Shown here: positions 8,633 to 18,065 of the stretch, piece after piece
Layout: each line of letters begins with the position of its first letter
How positions within the stretch are numbered: the stretch's first letter is position 1
DNA from: an uncultured beta proteobacterium
GTDB taxonomy: Bacteria; Pseudomonadota; Gammaproteobacteria; Burkholderiales; Burkholderiaceae
Direction of reading: 5' to 3'
Assembly: GCA_903826775.1 (NCBI GenBank)
Contig: CAIKFU010000108.1
Coordinates: forward strand, 62,001-126,000
DNA: 64,000 nucleotides
Position numbers and translations under genes: made by a program
Notes under the pieces: model-generated
Told to the model about the DNA's origin: nothing
Database searches by the model: none
What the model saw: the letters and a program-made list of their open reading frames with translations, nothing else

Positions 8633-9064
8633 TTAGTTTAGTTTTTGTAATGCGTGAATGTATTTTTCCGGATTCAGTTGCCCGCCTTCGCGAGAGGCTT
8701 CCCAAAGCACTTGTCCAAGGCACTCCATGATTTGATGTTGAGCTTCGTGTTCCGAATCCAGTTTTTTCGTCAACTTGCTGGCAATACTCCGGATGCCGGG
8801 TGGTTGATCGATTGAAATCTGCTCGCTGATCGAAAGGTGCATGGATAAATGGAGAAAGGGATTGGTTTGGCCTTGCTCGGGGGTGAAGTCTTGTTGCAAT
8901 GCCTTCTCACCATCCTGCAAAAGCAAGTGGTATTCGGGGTGCTGTTCAATCCACTGCTTTGCAAGTGTTTCCAGCGGCGTCAGGATGCCGCCTTGATTGT
9001 TTTTTTTCCACGTATCGCAGAAGAAACGCCGCACTTCTTCACGGCTGGGGTTAAATATTGCCAC
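8633..9064 (-). CDS. DUF1841 family protein
   Basis: A 143-residue soluble protein that I recognise as the betaproteobacterial DUF1841 family from its opening MAIFNPSREEVRRFF and the segments PLETLAKQWIEQHPEY and HLSMHLSISEQISIDQPPG. Function unknown. Its start overlaps the end of nth by 14 bases, so it is translated from the rnfB-nth transcript. This linkage suggests a housekeeping role. Confidence 0.85.
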   Translation of the reverse strand: MAIFNPSREEVRRFFCDTWKKNNQGGILTPLETLAKQWIEQHPEYHLLLQDGEKALQQDFTPEQGQTNPFLHLSMHLSISEQISIDQPPGIRSIASKLTKKLDSEHEAQHQIMECLGQVLWEASREGGQLNPEKYIHALQKLN

Positions 9065-9707
9065 GGATTTTTCCTTTGCTAGTTTTATGTCGATAGCCGC
9101 ACAAAGGTTCTACGATGCATTGAGCGCAATCAGGAGTGCGGGCCTTGCAGGTGTATCTACCATGCAGAATCAGCCAGTGATGCGCATCCTGCAAAAATTC
9201 GGTCGGGACCCTTTTCAGCAACTGCCGCTCGACCTCATTGACATCCTTACCGGGTGCGAGACCCGTTCGGTTGGATACACGGAAGATGTGGGTATCAACG
9301 GCAATGGTCGGTTCGCCAAATGCGGTATTTAAAATGACGTTCGCAGTTTTTCTGCCGACTCCCGGTAATGCCTCAAGTTCTTCGCGTGTGCGCGGTACAG
9401 TTGAGTGGTGTTTGTTTACCAGGATGCGGCAAGCTTCCTGAAGGTGTTTTCCTTTGGTTCGATAAAGGCCGATATGCTGAATATAAGGACGAATACCCTC
9501 TTCTCCAAGTTTCAAGAATTCAGAAGGGGTGCGGGCAATTTTGAATAGTGAACGCGTGCCTTTGTTAACGGATACATCGGTTGCTTGTGCAGAAAGCAGT
9601 ACTGCAACCAGCAACTCAAAAGGCGAACTGTACTCAAGTTCGGTTTCGGGCGACGGGTTGTTTGCTTTTAGTTGGCTAAAGAATGTGTGACGTTGCTCAG
9701 AATTCAT
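9051..9707 (-). CDS. nth: Endonuclease III
   Basis: A DNA glycosylase/AP lyase of 218 residues that removes oxidised pyrimidines in base excision repair. The helix-hairpin-helix LPGVGRKTANV carries the catalytic Lys near residue 120. The catalytic Asp follows in VDTHIFRV near 138. The C-terminal [4Fe-4S] motif C-x6-C-x2-C-x5-C is intact in CKARTPDCAQCIVEPLC. Length matches E. coli Nth (211). Its start overlaps the stop of the rnfB-like gene by four bases (ATGA), the same rnfB-nth pairing seen in many proteobacteria, where nth follows the rnf genes. Confidence 0.96.
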   Translation of the reverse strand: MNSEQRHTFFSQLKANNPSPETELEYSSPFELLVAVLLSAQATDVSVNKGTRSLFKIARTPSEFLKLGEEGIRPYIQHIGLYRTKGKHLQEACRILVNKHHSTVPRTREELEALPGVGRKTANVILNTAFGEPTIAVDTHIFRVSNRTGLAPGKDVNEVERQLLKRVPTEFLQDAHHWLILHGRYTCKARTPDCAQCIVEPLCGYRHKTSKGKIRGNI

Positions 9708-10399
9708 GAAGAGGATTTTTGTTTTTGGGCTCTTGCCATGGCGGCAGCAATAATGGCGCGTTTTCTTTCGAGTTCAGCGTGTTCCGTATTTGAAGTGGGG
9801 TGGGTTTCATTTAAAGCCGCCAATTTCGCAACCGCTTTTTTAGCTAGGCGTTCGTTATTATCCTGCTCTTCACGTTTTAGGCGCTTTTCTCTGGAATGGT
9901 AGCGCTGCCTCGCTTCATTTGCCAAGTCCTCAGACCAGGCATTCCAGCCAGTTTTATTTTCCGTTACATTCACCATGGAGATGCAGTCAACCGGGCAAGG
10001 TGGCACGCAAAGATCGCATCCCGTACACCAATTGGGAAGGACAATATGCATTTGTTTTGAGGCTCCGACAATGGCATCCACCGGACAGGCTTGAATGCAA
10101 AGGGTGCAGCCGATGCAGGCCTTGGGATCGATTAGCGCAACGGGACGGGGCCGTTCTTCGCCGCACTCAGGATCAATTGTGTTGATGTTTGCTAGTTTGC
10201 TGGCGGGTGCAAGTATTGCAGCAAGCCTGGCAATGCCTTCATTACCGCCTGGTGGACAGCGATTGGGTTTTACCCCATCTCTGGCCATTGCCTCAGCGTA
10301 GCCTCTGCAATCGGGGTAGCCACACTTAGTGCATTGGGTTTGGGGAAGGGCGTTTTCCAGGCAACTGATGAGTTCAGTTAGTTTGGTTGCCTGGTTCAT
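9704..10399 (-). CDS. rnfB: RnfB-like iron-sulfur protein
   Basis: A 231-residue ferredoxin-like protein of the RnfB family. An N-terminal Fe-S domain has Cys at 23, 26, 31 and 48. Two [4Fe-4S] ferredoxin motifs follow: CIGCTLCIQACPVD and CTGCDLCVPPCPVD. The C-terminal 80 residues are charged and Lys/Arg/Glu rich, probably helical. Unlike RnfB of complete Rnf complexes it has no N-terminal membrane anchor, and no other rnf genes are nearby, so it is probably a stand-alone soluble electron carrier, as in other Burkholderiales. It is translationally coupled to nth, perhaps supplying electrons for Fe-S work, but this is inference. Confidence 0.9.
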   Translation of the reverse strand: MNQATKLTELISCLENALPQTQCTKCGYPDCRGYAEAMARDGVKPNRCPPGGNEGIARLAAILAPASKLANINTIDPECGEERPRPVALIDPKACIGCTLCIQACPVDAIVGASKQMHIVLPNWCTGCDLCVPPCPVDCISMVNVTENKTGWNAWSEDLANEARQRYHSREKRLKREEQDNNERLAKKAVAKLAALNETHPTSNTEHAELERKRAIIAAAMARAQKQKSSS

Positions 10400-10456
10400 C
10401 CGAATTTGGATTGCAAAGTCTAAAGTGCTTCAATTACTGATTGATGAACAATATGC

Positions 10457-11755
10457 TTAAGCTGGCTTTTTTGATTCCAACTTGGGGCGTCTTGCCTTGG
10501 AGACTTTGCGAACTTCCTGGTGGTCACGGATAAAGGATTTCAATTTTGGATAGACCTTTTCACGCCAACGTCTTCCAGCAAAGATGCCATAGTGACCGGC
10601 CCCCGCAACTTCGTAGTGATCCTTGTGCTCAGTGGGGATGTTTTTGCAAAGTTTATGGGCGGAACGCGTTTGACCGCTACCAGAAATATCATCCAACTCG
10701 CCTTCAATCGTCAACAAAGCAGTCTTTTGAATATCCTCGGGCTTTACCAATTCTCCAGCAACTTTCCAAGTTCCATTGGGTAATGCAAATTCCTGGAACA
10801 CGGTCTTAATGGTGTCTAGGTAGTACTTTGCATCCATGTCCAGAACCGCGTTGTATTCGTCGTAAAACTGGATGTGGGCCTTGGCATCCTCCTCGTCACC
10901 GCGGACAAGGTTTTGGAAATAATCCCAATGGGATTGCAAATGGTTTTGCGGATTCATCGCGATAAATCCGGTGTGTTGCAAAAAGCCTGGGTATACACGG
11001 CGACCAGCGCCTACATGAGGAGGCGGCACTTTATAAATCACATGGCTTTCAAACCAATCATAGGATTTTTGGTCAGCCAGGGAATTGACGGCGGTGGGCG
11101 ATTTGCGCGCATCGATTGGCCCACCCATCATGATCATGGAAGCAGGTGTTGCTTCTCCACGAGAAGCCATCAAGGAGACTGCGCCTAATGTTGGAACAGT
11201 CGGCTGACAAACGGAAATCACGTGAAGATTTTCAGCGCCAATGGTGCGAATAAAGTCTTGAATGTAATGGACATAATCGTCCAAACCAAACTCACCGTCA
11301 GCTAAAGGTACCGTGCGGGCATCAAGCCAGTCGGTGATGTAGACCTTGTGTTCTTGCAGCAAAGTTCGAACGGTATCTCGTAGTAAAGTCGAATGGTGAC
11401 CTGAAAGTGGAGCCACCAATAAAACTACGGGATCATCCTTGAGTTTTTTAATGACTTCAACATCGTCCGAGAAACGTTTAAAGCGGATGAGATTGCAAAA
11501 CGGTTTGCTCAAGGTCAGTTGTTCATGGATAGCCACTTCCCGACCATGTGCTTGAACGGATCGGATGCGAAATTCTGGTTTCTTGTAATCTTTACCTAAG
11601 CGGTAAAGCAGCTCATAGCTTGCAGCCAAGCGCTCGGAACCCGGTACTTTAGACATTGGGTTGGAAACGTTGATAAAGGACTCCGACGCAGCCCGAGCCC
11701 AAGAGCTTAAGGGTTGCAGCAAAGCTTTTTGAAATTCGTAAAGTTGATAGAGCAT
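10457..11755 (-). CDS. phaZ: Intracellular polyhydroxybutyrate depolymerase
   Basis: A 432-residue alpha/beta hydrolase that degrades stored PHB granules in the cytoplasm. The nucleophile is a Cys rather than Ser: C183 in ISVCQPTVP, the same residue number I recall for the Ralstonia PhaZ1 active site. The C-terminal PHB_depo_C domain contains the catalytic Asp region (EGELDDISGS) and His region (AGHYGIFAGRRW). The ATG at 11755 has a textbook AGGAGG site 5 bases upstream, so the longer open frame is not used. It implies that the cell makes PHB, although no synthase is in the window. It lies just downstream of the aminotransferase gene on the same strand. Confidence 0.94.
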   Translation of the reverse strand: MLYQLYEFQKALLQPLSSWARAASESFINVSNPMSKVPGSERLAASYELLYRLGKDYKKPEFRIRSVQAHGREVAIHEQLTLSKPFCNLIRFKRFSDDVEVIKKLKDDPVVLLVAPLSGHHSTLLRDTVRTLLQEHKVYITDWLDARTVPLADGEFGLDDYVHYIQDFIRTIGAENLHVISVCQPTVPTLGAVSLMASRGEATPASMIMMGGPIDARKSPTAVNSLADQKSYDWFESHVIYKVPPPHVGAGRRVYPGFLQHTGFIAMNPQNHLQSHWDYFQNLVRGDEEDAKAHIQFYDEYNAVLDMDAKYYLDTIKTVFQEFALPNGTWKVAGELVKPEDIQKTALLTIEGELDDISGSGQTRSAHKLCKNIPTEHKDHYEVAGAGHYGIFAGRRWREKVYPKLKSFIRDHQEVRKVSKARRPKLESKKPA

Positions 11756-11786
11756 GGTACCTCCTAAAGACCAGTGTAATCCCTTG

Positions 11787-12986
11787 TCAAGCCAGCACTC
11801 GGGCAATTGCTTTGGCTACCTTGTCAATATTTTTGGTATTGAGGGCAGCAACGCATATACGACCAGTCGATAAGGCATAAATCCCATCTTCTTTTTGTAG
11901 GCGTTCTACTTGTTCAACAGTTAAGCCAGAATACGAAAACATACCGCGTTGGGCTTGAATGAAAGAAAAATCTTGCTGAACACCTGCGGCTGCCAACTTG
12001 GCAACCAAATCATGGCGCATCGCCTTAATGCGATCGCGCATCTGCGCCAACTCATCTTCCCAAAGTTTGCGCAGTTCCGGGGAATTTAATACCGCAGCAA
12101 CGATTGCGCCACCATGGGTTGGCGGATTGGAATAGTTGGTACGAATCACGCGTTTTAATTGCGACAGGACACGATTGGATTCATCGCGATTTTGCGTCAC
12201 GATTGACAGGGCGCCAACGCGTTCACCGTAAAGGGAAAACGATTTGGAGAAAGAGCTGGATACGAAAAACGATAAGCCGGAATCAGAGAATAAGCGTACG
12301 GCCAAACCGTCCTGTTCAATACCCTCGGCAAAACCTTGGTAAGCCATATCCAGGAAGGGAATGAGATCGCGTGCCTTGCAGATTTCAACCACTTGCTGCC
12401 ATTGTTCTTTGTTCAGGTCTGCACCGGTGGGATTGTGACAGCAGGCATGCAATATTACGGCTGTGCGTTTTGGAAGGGATTCTAACGACTTCACCATGCC
12501 GGCAAAATCAACGCCGCGGGTTTTCCCGTCAAAATAGGTGTATTCCAACACTTGAAAATTTGCCGACTCAAAAATGCCGCGGTGATTTTCCCAGGTGGGA
12601 CTACTAATGGCCGCTGGAACATTCGGTTCAAGGCGTTTAATAAAGTCGGCTCCCACGCGCAGTGCGCCGGTACCGCCAAGGCACTCTGCAGTGACTACGC
12701 GACCATCCTTGATTAAGGCTGAATCGGCACCAAACAGCAGGTTTTGGACGCTGGAGTTATAGGGGGTTGGGCCATCTATAGGGATATAGCTGCGGGGCGA
12801 TTCCTTAGCCACGATTTCACGCTCAGCTTGAATCACCGCTTTGAGTAATGGCACTTTGCCTGCATCGGTGTAATACACGCCCACACCGAGGTTTACCTTA
12901 TCGGGGCGTTGGTCGGCTACATACGCTTCGGTAAGGCCAAAAATAGGATCTTTAGGGGCAAGTTGGACTGAGGCAAACAGAGTCAT
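11787..12986 (-). CDS. tyrB: Aspartate/aromatic amino acid aminotransferase (class I)
   Basis: A PLP-dependent aminotransferase of 399 residues, the usual length for AspC/TyrB. The cofactor-binding Lys is in SSSFSKSFSLYGERVG. The conserved HNPTG (HACCHNPTGADL) and the Arg that binds the substrate carboxylate near the C-terminus (STGRICVAALN) are present. It exchanges amino groups between aspartate, tyrosine or phenylalanine and 2-oxoglutarate. AspC and TyrB cannot be told apart by eye; the placement beside uvrB resembles other Burkholderiales where it is annotated as an aromatic aminotransferase. Divergent from uvrB across about 130 bases. Confidence 0.9.
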   Translation of the reverse strand: MTLFASVQLAPKDPIFGLTEAYVADQRPDKVNLGVGVYYTDAGKVPLLKAVIQAEREIVAKESPRSYIPIDGPTPYNSSVQNLLFGADSALIKDGRVVTAECLGGTGALRVGADFIKRLEPNVPAAISSPTWENHRGIFESANFQVLEYTYFDGKTRGVDFAGMVKSLESLPKRTAVILHACCHNPTGADLNKEQWQQVVEICKARDLIPFLDMAYQGFAEGIEQDGLAVRLFSDSGLSFFVSSSFSKSFSLYGERVGALSIVTQNRDESNRVLSQLKRVIRTNYSNPPTHGGAIVAAVLNSPELRKLWEDELAQMRDRIKAMRHDLVAKLAAAGVQQDFSFIQAQRGMFSYSGLTVEQVERLQKEDGIYALSTGRICVAALNTKNIDKVAKAIARVLA

Positions 12987-13127
12987 CGGGATTGGAAAAG
13001 TGATTAAAAGTGGTTTTGAGGGTCAGATTTCAAATTTTGCTTAATTTTGGCTAATTGAACGGTTTTTAGGCTGGATTCAACTATCTTTGAATAAAAACGG
13101 CAAAATCACTGCTTAAGTGAAATTCGC

Positions 13128-13143
13128 TGTGAATTTACTCACA
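13128..13143. promoter_or_regulatory. CRP/FNR-type palindrome before uvrB
   Basis: TGTGA and TCACA are separated by six bases, the exact consensus arrangement of an enteric CRP site. The repeat extends by one further pair on each side (CTGTGA/TCACAG). It ends 7-19 bases before the likely uvrB start codons. An SOS-type LexA box would need different spacing, so it is not one. Binding is unproven. Confidence 0.4.
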
Positions 13144-13161
13144 GGTGAAATGATATCCGAG

Positions 13162-15324
13162 ATGCCCCCTAAAAACCCAAAAACGTCGACCGCGACTCCC
13201 TCCAAAAACAGGAATAAAAGTCCGGTTGCCCCTGCACCCCTGATTGTCACAGGGTCAATGGGGGAGGATGGGCATGAGGGTGATCCTGCGAAGTTCATCA
13301 GCTTTCCGGATTCTCCTTATCAGTTGTATCAACCGTTTCCCCCTGCAGGAGATCAGCCTCAGGCAATTGAGGGGCTTGTTTCAGGTATTCAGGACGGTTT
13401 GTCCTATCAAACCCTTCTTGGCGTTACCGGCTCCGGCAAGACTTTTACGATGGCGAATGTCATTGCGAGGATGGGACGACCGGCCATTGTGTTTGCGCCG
13501 AATAAGACTTTGGCTGCTCAACTGTATAGCGAATTTCGGGAGTTTTTCCCACGCAATGCAGTGGAATACTTTGTCAGCTACTACGATTATTACCAGCCTG
13601 AGGCATATGTTCCCCAGCGGGATTTGTTTATTGAGAAGGACTCTTCAATAAACGAACATATTGAGCAGATGCGATTGTCTGCAACGAAAAGTTTGCTTGA
13701 AAGGCGCGATGTCATTATTGTGGCAACCGTATCCGCAATCTATGGCATTGGCAATCCAGGCGATTACCACAGCATGGTGATGACATTGCGACCGGGCGAC
13801 AAGATGAGTCAGAGGGAAATTTTGTTGCGACTGATTTCGATGCAATACGAGCGTAATGAATTGGATTTTCATCGCGGGGTGTTTCGTGTGCGTGGCGATA
13901 CGATCGATATTTTTCCTGCCGAACATAATGAGCTGGCTGTACGCGTTGAATTATTTGATGATGCGGTGGAGAGCCTTCAGTTTTTCGATCCGTTGACTGG
14001 TCGCATCAAGCAAAAGATTCCTCGCTTTACGGTTTACCCAAGCTCGCATTACGTCACACCGCGCGAGACGGTTTTAAAAGCGATTGAAACCATTAAAGTG
14101 GAGTTGCGGGATCGACTCGATGAATTTGTGAAGGACGGTAAATTGGTCGAAGCTCAACGTCTTGAGCAGCGCACACGCTTTGATTTAGAAATGCTCAATG
14201 AGTTGGGATTTTGCAAGGGCATCGAAAATTATTCGCGCCACCTCTCCGGCGCTATGCCAGGAGAGGCGCCCCCAACGCTTGTGGATTACCTACCTCAGGA
14301 TGCCCTCATGTTTCTCGATGAGAGCCACGTGTTGATCGGTCAACTCAACGCGATGTACAACGGTGACAAATCGCGCAAACACACCCTGGTGGAGTTTGGT
14401 TTTCGTCTGCCTTCCGCGATGGATAACCGCCCCCTCAAGTTTTCTGAATTTGAAACGAAGATGCGTCAGGCGATTTTCGTTTCTGCCACCCCGGCGGATT
14501 ATGAAAATACCCATACAGGTCAAGTCGTAGAGCAGGTCGCTAGACCTACCGGATTGGTCGATCCGGAAATCGAAGTATTGCCAGCGAGTTCTCAAGTTGA
14601 TGATCTGCTTGGTCAGATTGACCTTCGTGTAAAAGTCGGTGAGCGTGTACTCGTAACCGTCTTAACGAAAAGGATGGCTGAGCAGTTAACGGACTATCTT
14701 TCGGATAACGGAGTGAAGGTACGCTACGTACATTCCGATATCGATACGGTTGAACGGGTTGAGATTATTCGCGATTTGCGCTTAGGCGCATTCGATGTCT
14801 TGGTTGGCATTAACTTGTTGCGCGAGGGTTTGGATATTCCCGAGGTCTCGCTGGTGGCCATTTTGGATGCGGATAAGGAGGGCTTTTTGCGCTCAGAGCG
14901 CAGCTTGATTCAAACCATTGGGCGCGCCGCCCGTAACGTGCACGGTAAGGCAATTTTGTATGCTGACCGCATTACCGATTCAATGCGTCGCGCTATGGGT
15001 GAGACCCAACGTCGTCGCGATAAGCAGATCGCGTTTAATAAAATAAATGGAATCGAACCCAGGGGCGTTACCAAACGCATTAAGGACATCATTGATGGTG
15101 TTTATGACGTCAAGGAAAAGCGTTCCGAATTGGAAGTGGCTCAGGAAAAAGCGCATTACGAAAGTTTGAGCGAAAGGGATTTGGCCGGGGAAATCAAGCG
15201 GCTTGAGAAGCAAATGAATGCCGAAGCGAAGAATTTGGAGTTTGAGAAGGCAGCAGCGACCCGGGATCGACTGTCCAAGGTTAAGGAAATGGCTTTTGGG
15301 GCGCTTCCTCACGATTCCACCTAA
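13162..15324 (+). CDS. uvrB: Excinuclease ABC subunit B
   Basis: Damage-verification helicase of nucleotide excision repair; it receives DNA from UvrA and recruits UvrC. Walker A (GVTGSGKTF) follows the family opening [12 protein letters not shown]; the beta-hairpin region ([12 protein letters not shown]), the DEAD-like DESHV box and the C-terminal helicase motifs ([22 protein letters not shown]) are all present. A C-terminal UVR motif ([20 protein letters not shown] region) contacts UvrC. Three starts are possible: GTG 13117, ATG 13150 and ATG 13162. The palindrome at 13128-13143 and the lack of conservation before residue 60 favour 13150 or 13162. About 45 low-complexity residues precede the fold. 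Spacing of AGGTGA to either ATG is not ideal. Confidence 0.95.
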   Translation: MPPKNPKTSTATPSKNRNKSPVAPAPLIVTGSMGEDGHEGDPAKFISFPDSPYQLYQPFPPAGDQPQAIEGLVSGIQDGLSYQTLLGVTGSGKTFTMANVIARMGRPAIVFAPNKTLAAQLYSEFREFFPRNAVEYFVSYYDYYQPEAYVPQRDLFIEKDSSINEHIEQMRLSATKSLLERRDVIIVATVSAIYGIGNPGDYHSMVMTLRPGDKMSQREILLRLISMQYERNELDFHRGVFRVRGDTIDIFPAEHNELAVRVELFDDAVESLQFFDPLTGRIKQKIPRFTVYPSSHYVTPRETVLKAIETIKVELRDRLDEFVKDGKLVEAQRLEQRTRFDLEMLNELGFCKGIENYSRHLSGAMPGEAPPTLVDYLPQDALMFLDESHVLIGQLNAMYNGDKSRKHTLVEFGFRLPSAMDNRPLKFSEFETKMRQAIFVSATPADYENTHTGQVVEQVARPTGLVDPEIEVLPASSQVDDLLGQIDLRVKVGERVLVTVLTKRMAEQLTDYLSDNGVKVRYVHSDIDTVERVEIIRDLRLGAFDVLVGINLLREGLDIPEVSLVAILDADKEGFLRSERSLIQTIGRAARNVHGKAILYADRITDSMRRAMGETQRRRDKQIAFNKINGIEPRGVTKRIKDIIDGVYDVKEKRSELEVAQEKAHYESLSERDLAGEIKRLEKQMNAEAKNLEFEKAAATRDRLSKVKEMAFGALPHDST

Positions 15325-15340
15325 TTTTTTGGGATAATTG

Positions 15341-15391
15341 TTGATCTTGATACTGGGATATCTGGTATACTTGAGTGAAATTGTCGGGTAT
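15341..15391 (+). promoter_or_regulatory. iscR promoter with IscR-type operator
   Basis: The bases 15367-15391 read ATACTTGA-GTGAAAT-TGTCGGGTAT, very close to the type 1 IscR box that holo-IscR uses to repress its own operon (ATAsTTGACT...GTCGGGTAT from memory). The -10 box TATACT (15366-15371) lies at its left edge. TTGATC (15341-15346, 19-base spacer) or TTGATA (15347-15352, 13-base spacer) could be the -35; both are off the ideal 17, which suits a regulated promoter. The box is seen; autoregulation follows from family knowledge. Confidence 0.75.
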
Positions 15392-15394
15392 TAT

Positions 15395-15434
15395 CCAATT
15401 GACCAATTGACCAATTGACCATTTGACCATTTGC
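15395..15434. repeat. Five tandem 8-base repeats in the iscR leader
   Basis: Three copies of CCAATTGA are followed by CCATTTGA and CCATTTGC with no gaps. They begin four bases after the IscR-type box and end 31 bases before the iscR start, so they would lie in the 5' leader of the isc mRNA. The unit length is not a multiple of three and the stretch is not translated. Copy-number variation here could shift leader length. Confidence 0.85.
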
Positions 15435-15465
15435 TGTCCATAACAATCCATTATCAAGGTGCCAT

Positions 15466-16029
15466 ATGAGACTTACCACTAAAGGCCGTTTTGCAGTAAC
15501 TGCAATGATTGATTTAGCGCTGCGTGAATCGCACGGGCCGGTTACGTTGGCGGGAATCAGCCAACGGCAAAAAATTTCCCTGTCGTATCTAGAGCAGTTA
15601 TTCGGCAAACTGAGGCGATTTAGCATTGTCGACAGTACAAGGGGGCCAGGAGGCGGCTATACGCTTGCCCGCAAGTCCGATGCGATCAGTGTGGCCGACA
15701 TCATTGTGGCTGTTGATGAACCTTTGGATGCTACCCAATGCGGTGGTCTTGGGAATTGCCTGAGCGACGATGAGTCGAATGGCCATTGCATGACACATGA
15801 TTTATGGACCAATTTGAATTCTAGGATGGTTGAGTACCTTAGCTCCGTTTCTTTGCGCGATTTGGTTTTGCAACAAGAAAGTCGTGGAGTGGTTATTCAG
15901 GATCTGCGTGAGAAGAAGATTAAGGTGGAGGGTCTCAAACAGGATAAAACGGTTATTGCCACCGTTGCAAAAAAAGAAATTGTTCCAAAACCCCACTTGG
16001 TGAATTCCGTATTTAACTTAGCCAGGTAA
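15466..16029 (+). CDS. iscR: Fe-S cluster assembly regulator IscR (Rrf2 family)
   Basis: A 187-residue Rrf2-type winged-helix repressor; in the [2Fe-2S] form it represses the isc operon, so the operon is induced when clusters are scarce. The N-terminus [19 protein letters not shown] is characteristic. Ligands C92 and C98 match E. coli numbering, but the third Cys is C108 and the His H111 (GHCMTH), so the cluster loop is four residues longer than in E. coli (C104, H107). The C-terminal 40 residues are Lys rich and not conserved. First gene of iscR-iscS-iscU-iscA-hscB-hscA-fdx. Confidence 0.95.
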   Translation: MRLTTKGRFAVTAMIDLALRESHGPVTLAGISQRQKISLSYLEQLFGKLRRFSIVDSTRGPGGGYTLARKSDAISVADIIVAVDEPLDATQCGGLGNCLSDDESNGHCMTHDLWTNLNSRMVEYLSSVSLRDLVLQQESRGVVIQDLREKKIKVEGLKQDKTVIATVAKKEIVPKPHLVNSVFNLAR

Positions 16030-16067
16030 AACCGAGTTCCCATTCAAATTATTTGACAAGCACTGCC

Positions 16068-17327
16068 ATGAACGCACCAGAAAATTTCCCATCCCAACCA
16101 GTGCCGATGTTTAGCCCGAAGCATTTTCCTGTTTACATGGATTATTCGGCTACAACGCCTATTGATCCACGCGTCGTCGACAAAATGCTGCCGTATTTGC
16201 GTGAACAATTCGGCAATGCTGCATCGCGTAGCCATGCATATGGATGGGCTGCAGAAGAGGCGGTCGAGGAAGCTCGTGTTGAGGTGGCGAAGCTGGTTCA
16301 TGCCGACCCTCGGGAAATTGTTTGGACTAGCGGCGCTACCGAAAGCATCAACTTGGCTTTAAAAGGTGCGGCCCATTTCTACAAAGATAAGGGCAAGCAC
16401 ATCATCACTGTGAAAACCGAGCATAAGGCAACGCTTGATACTTGTCGTGAACTGGAGCGCGAAGGGTATGAAGTAACTTATCTTGATGTGCTGGATAACG
16501 GACTGATTGATTTTTCAGTACTGGAGGCCGCCATTCGCCCCGATACAATTTTGGTTTCCGTGATGTTTGTGAACAATGAAATCGGTGTGATTCAGGATAT
16601 TGCTCGGATTGGAGAGTTGTGTCGTTCACGCGGCATTATTTTTCATGTCGATTCCGCTCAGGCCACCGGAAAAGTCGAGATTGATTTGGAAAAGCTGAAA
16701 GTGGATTTGATGAGCTTTTCCGCGCACAAGACTTATGGCCCAAAGGGCGTAGGTGCACTGTATGTGCGTCGCAAGCCCCGGGTTCGGATTGAGGCTCAAA
16801 TACATGGCGGGGGTCATGAGCGCGGTATGCGATCAGGGACTTTGGCGGTTCATCAAATTGTTGGTATGGGAGAAGCCTTCCGGCTTGCCCGTGAGGAAAT
16901 GATTGAAGAGAACAGGCGCATAAGGCACTTGCGCGATCGCTTGTTGGCAGGCCTTCAGGACATTGAGGAGGTCTATGTCAATGGCGATATGGAGCAACGT
17001 GTTGCGCATAATCTGAATATCAGCTTTAACTATGTTGAGGGCGAGTCGATGTTGATGGCTCTAAAGGATTTGGCAATATCTTCCGGATCGGCTTGTACTT
17101 CGGCATCCTTGGAGCCATCCTATGTGTTGCGCGCCTTGGGTCGCAATGACGAATTGGCCCATAGCTCCATTCGTTTTACGATCGGGCGCTTTACCACCGA
17201 GGAGGAAGTTGATTTCACTATTGGGTTGGTAAAAAGCAAGATTGCCAAATTGCGTGAGTTGTCACCACTTTGGGAAATGTTTAAAGACGGCGTTGATTTG
17301 AACTCAATTCAATGGGCTGCGCACTAA
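16068..17327 (+). CDS. iscS: Cysteine desulfurase IscS
   Basis: PLP enzyme that takes sulfur from cysteine to supply IscU and other acceptors. The PLP-binding Lys is in [12 protein letters not shown]. The mobile catalytic Cys loop is [13 protein letters not shown] with Cys at about residue 343 (E. coli C328; the shift is due to an N-terminal extension of about 15 residues). The protein is 419 residues from the ATG at 16068; a TTG at 16053 is also in frame and has no better ribosome site. The C-terminus ends LNSIQWAAH, as in the family. Located 38 bases after iscR. Confidence 0.96.
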   Translation: MNAPENFPSQPVPMFSPKHFPVYMDYSATTPIDPRVVDKMLPYLREQFGNAASRSHAYGWAAEEAVEEARVEVAKLVHADPREIVWTSGATESINLALKGAAHFYKDKGKHIITVKTEHKATLDTCRELEREGYEVTYLDVLDNGLIDFSVLEAAIRPDTILVSVMFVNNEIGVIQDIARIGELCRSRGIIFHVDSAQATGKVEIDLEKLKVDLMSFSAHKTYGPKGVGALYVRRKPRVRIEAQIHGGGHERGMRSGTLAVHQIVGMGEAFRLAREEMIEENRRIRHLRDRLLAGLQDIEEVYVNGDMEQRVAHNLNISFNYVEGESMLMALKDLAISSGSACTSASLEPSYVLRALGRNDELAHSSIRFTIGRFTTEEEVDFTIGLVKSKIAKLRELSPLWEMFKDGVDLNSIQWAAH

Positions 17328-17347
17328 GAGATTAAAGAGGAAATACC

Positions 17348-17734
17348 ATGGCTTATAGCGATAAAGTAATTGACCATTATGAAAACCCCCGCAATGTGGG
17401 TTCGTTTTCGAAGACTGACGACCATGTTGGAACCGGTATGGTTGGAGCCCCAGCATGCGGTGATGTGATGAAGTTGCAAATCCGCGTGAATGAGCACGGC
17501 ATCATTGAAGATGCTAAATTCAAGACGTATGGTTGTGGATCTGCGATTGCCTCCTCTTCATTGGTTACTGAATGGGTGAAGGGCAAGACGCTCGATCAGG
17601 CGCTGGAAATAAAAAACTCCCTTATTGCTGAAGAGTTGGCTTTGCCACCTGTAAAGATTCACTGCTCAATACTTGCCGAAGATGCGATTAAAGCGGCCGT
17701 TCAGGATTACAAAGAAAAACACTTAGCCAAATAA
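17348..17734 (+). CDS. iscU: Fe-S cluster scaffold IscU
   Basis: A 128-residue scaffold on which new [2Fe-2S] and [4Fe-4S] clusters are built. The three cluster Cys are at 37 (GAPACGD), 63 (YGCGS) and 106 (KIHCS), with the conserved Asp at 39, the same numbers as in E. coli. The HscA recognition motif LPPVK is at residues 99-103. A strong AGAGGAAA site precedes the ATG. It follows iscS by 20 bases. Confidence 0.98.
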   Translation: MAYSDKVIDHYENPRNVGSFSKTDDHVGTGMVGAPACGDVMKLQIRVNEHGIIEDAKFKTYGCGSAIASSSLVTEWVKGKTLDQALEIKNSLIAEELALPPVKIHCSILAEDAIKAAVQDYKEKHLAK

Positions 17735-17741
17735 ATTCGTT

Positions 17742-18065
17742 ATGTCGATTACCTTAACTGAAAAAGCCGCTTTGCACGTCAACCGCAATTTAGAAAAACG
17801 CGGAAAAGGTTGCGGTCTACGCTTAGGCGTTCGCACAACTGGATGTTCTGGTTTGGCATATCAATTGGAATATGTTGATGAAGCCGCTCCCGAAGACCAA
17901 ATGTTTGAATCAAACGGCATCAAAATTTATGTCGACCCAAAGAGCATGGCCTATTTAGATGGAACGCAATTGGATTTTGTGCGCGAAGGCTTAAATGAGG
18001 GATTCAAATTCTCCAATCCGAATGTAAAGGATGAGTGTGGTTGTGGCGAATCTTTCCGCGTCTGA
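17742..18065 (+). CDS. iscA: A-type Fe-S carrier IscA
   Basis: A 107-residue carrier that receives clusters or iron from the scaffold and passes them on. The three family Cys are at 35 (TTGCSG) and 99 and 101 (CGCGESF), matching E. coli IscA. Seven bases separate it from iscU. Its last 35 bases overlap the start of hscB, pointing to translational coupling. Confidence 0.97.
   Translation: MSITLTEKAALHVNRNLEKRGKGCGLRLGVRTTGCSGLAYQLEYVDEAAPEDQMFESNGIKIYVDPKSMAYLDGTQLDFVREGLNEGFKFSNPNVKDECGCGESFRV

Noticed and set aside
13127-13144. LexA/SOS box before uvrB
   Set aside because: The CTGT and ACAG ends are two bases too far apart for a LexA site; the core matches a CRP-type dyad instead.
15395-15434. 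Tandem repeats as a CRISPR array
   Set aside because: The 8-base units are adjacent with no spacers and no cas genes are present.
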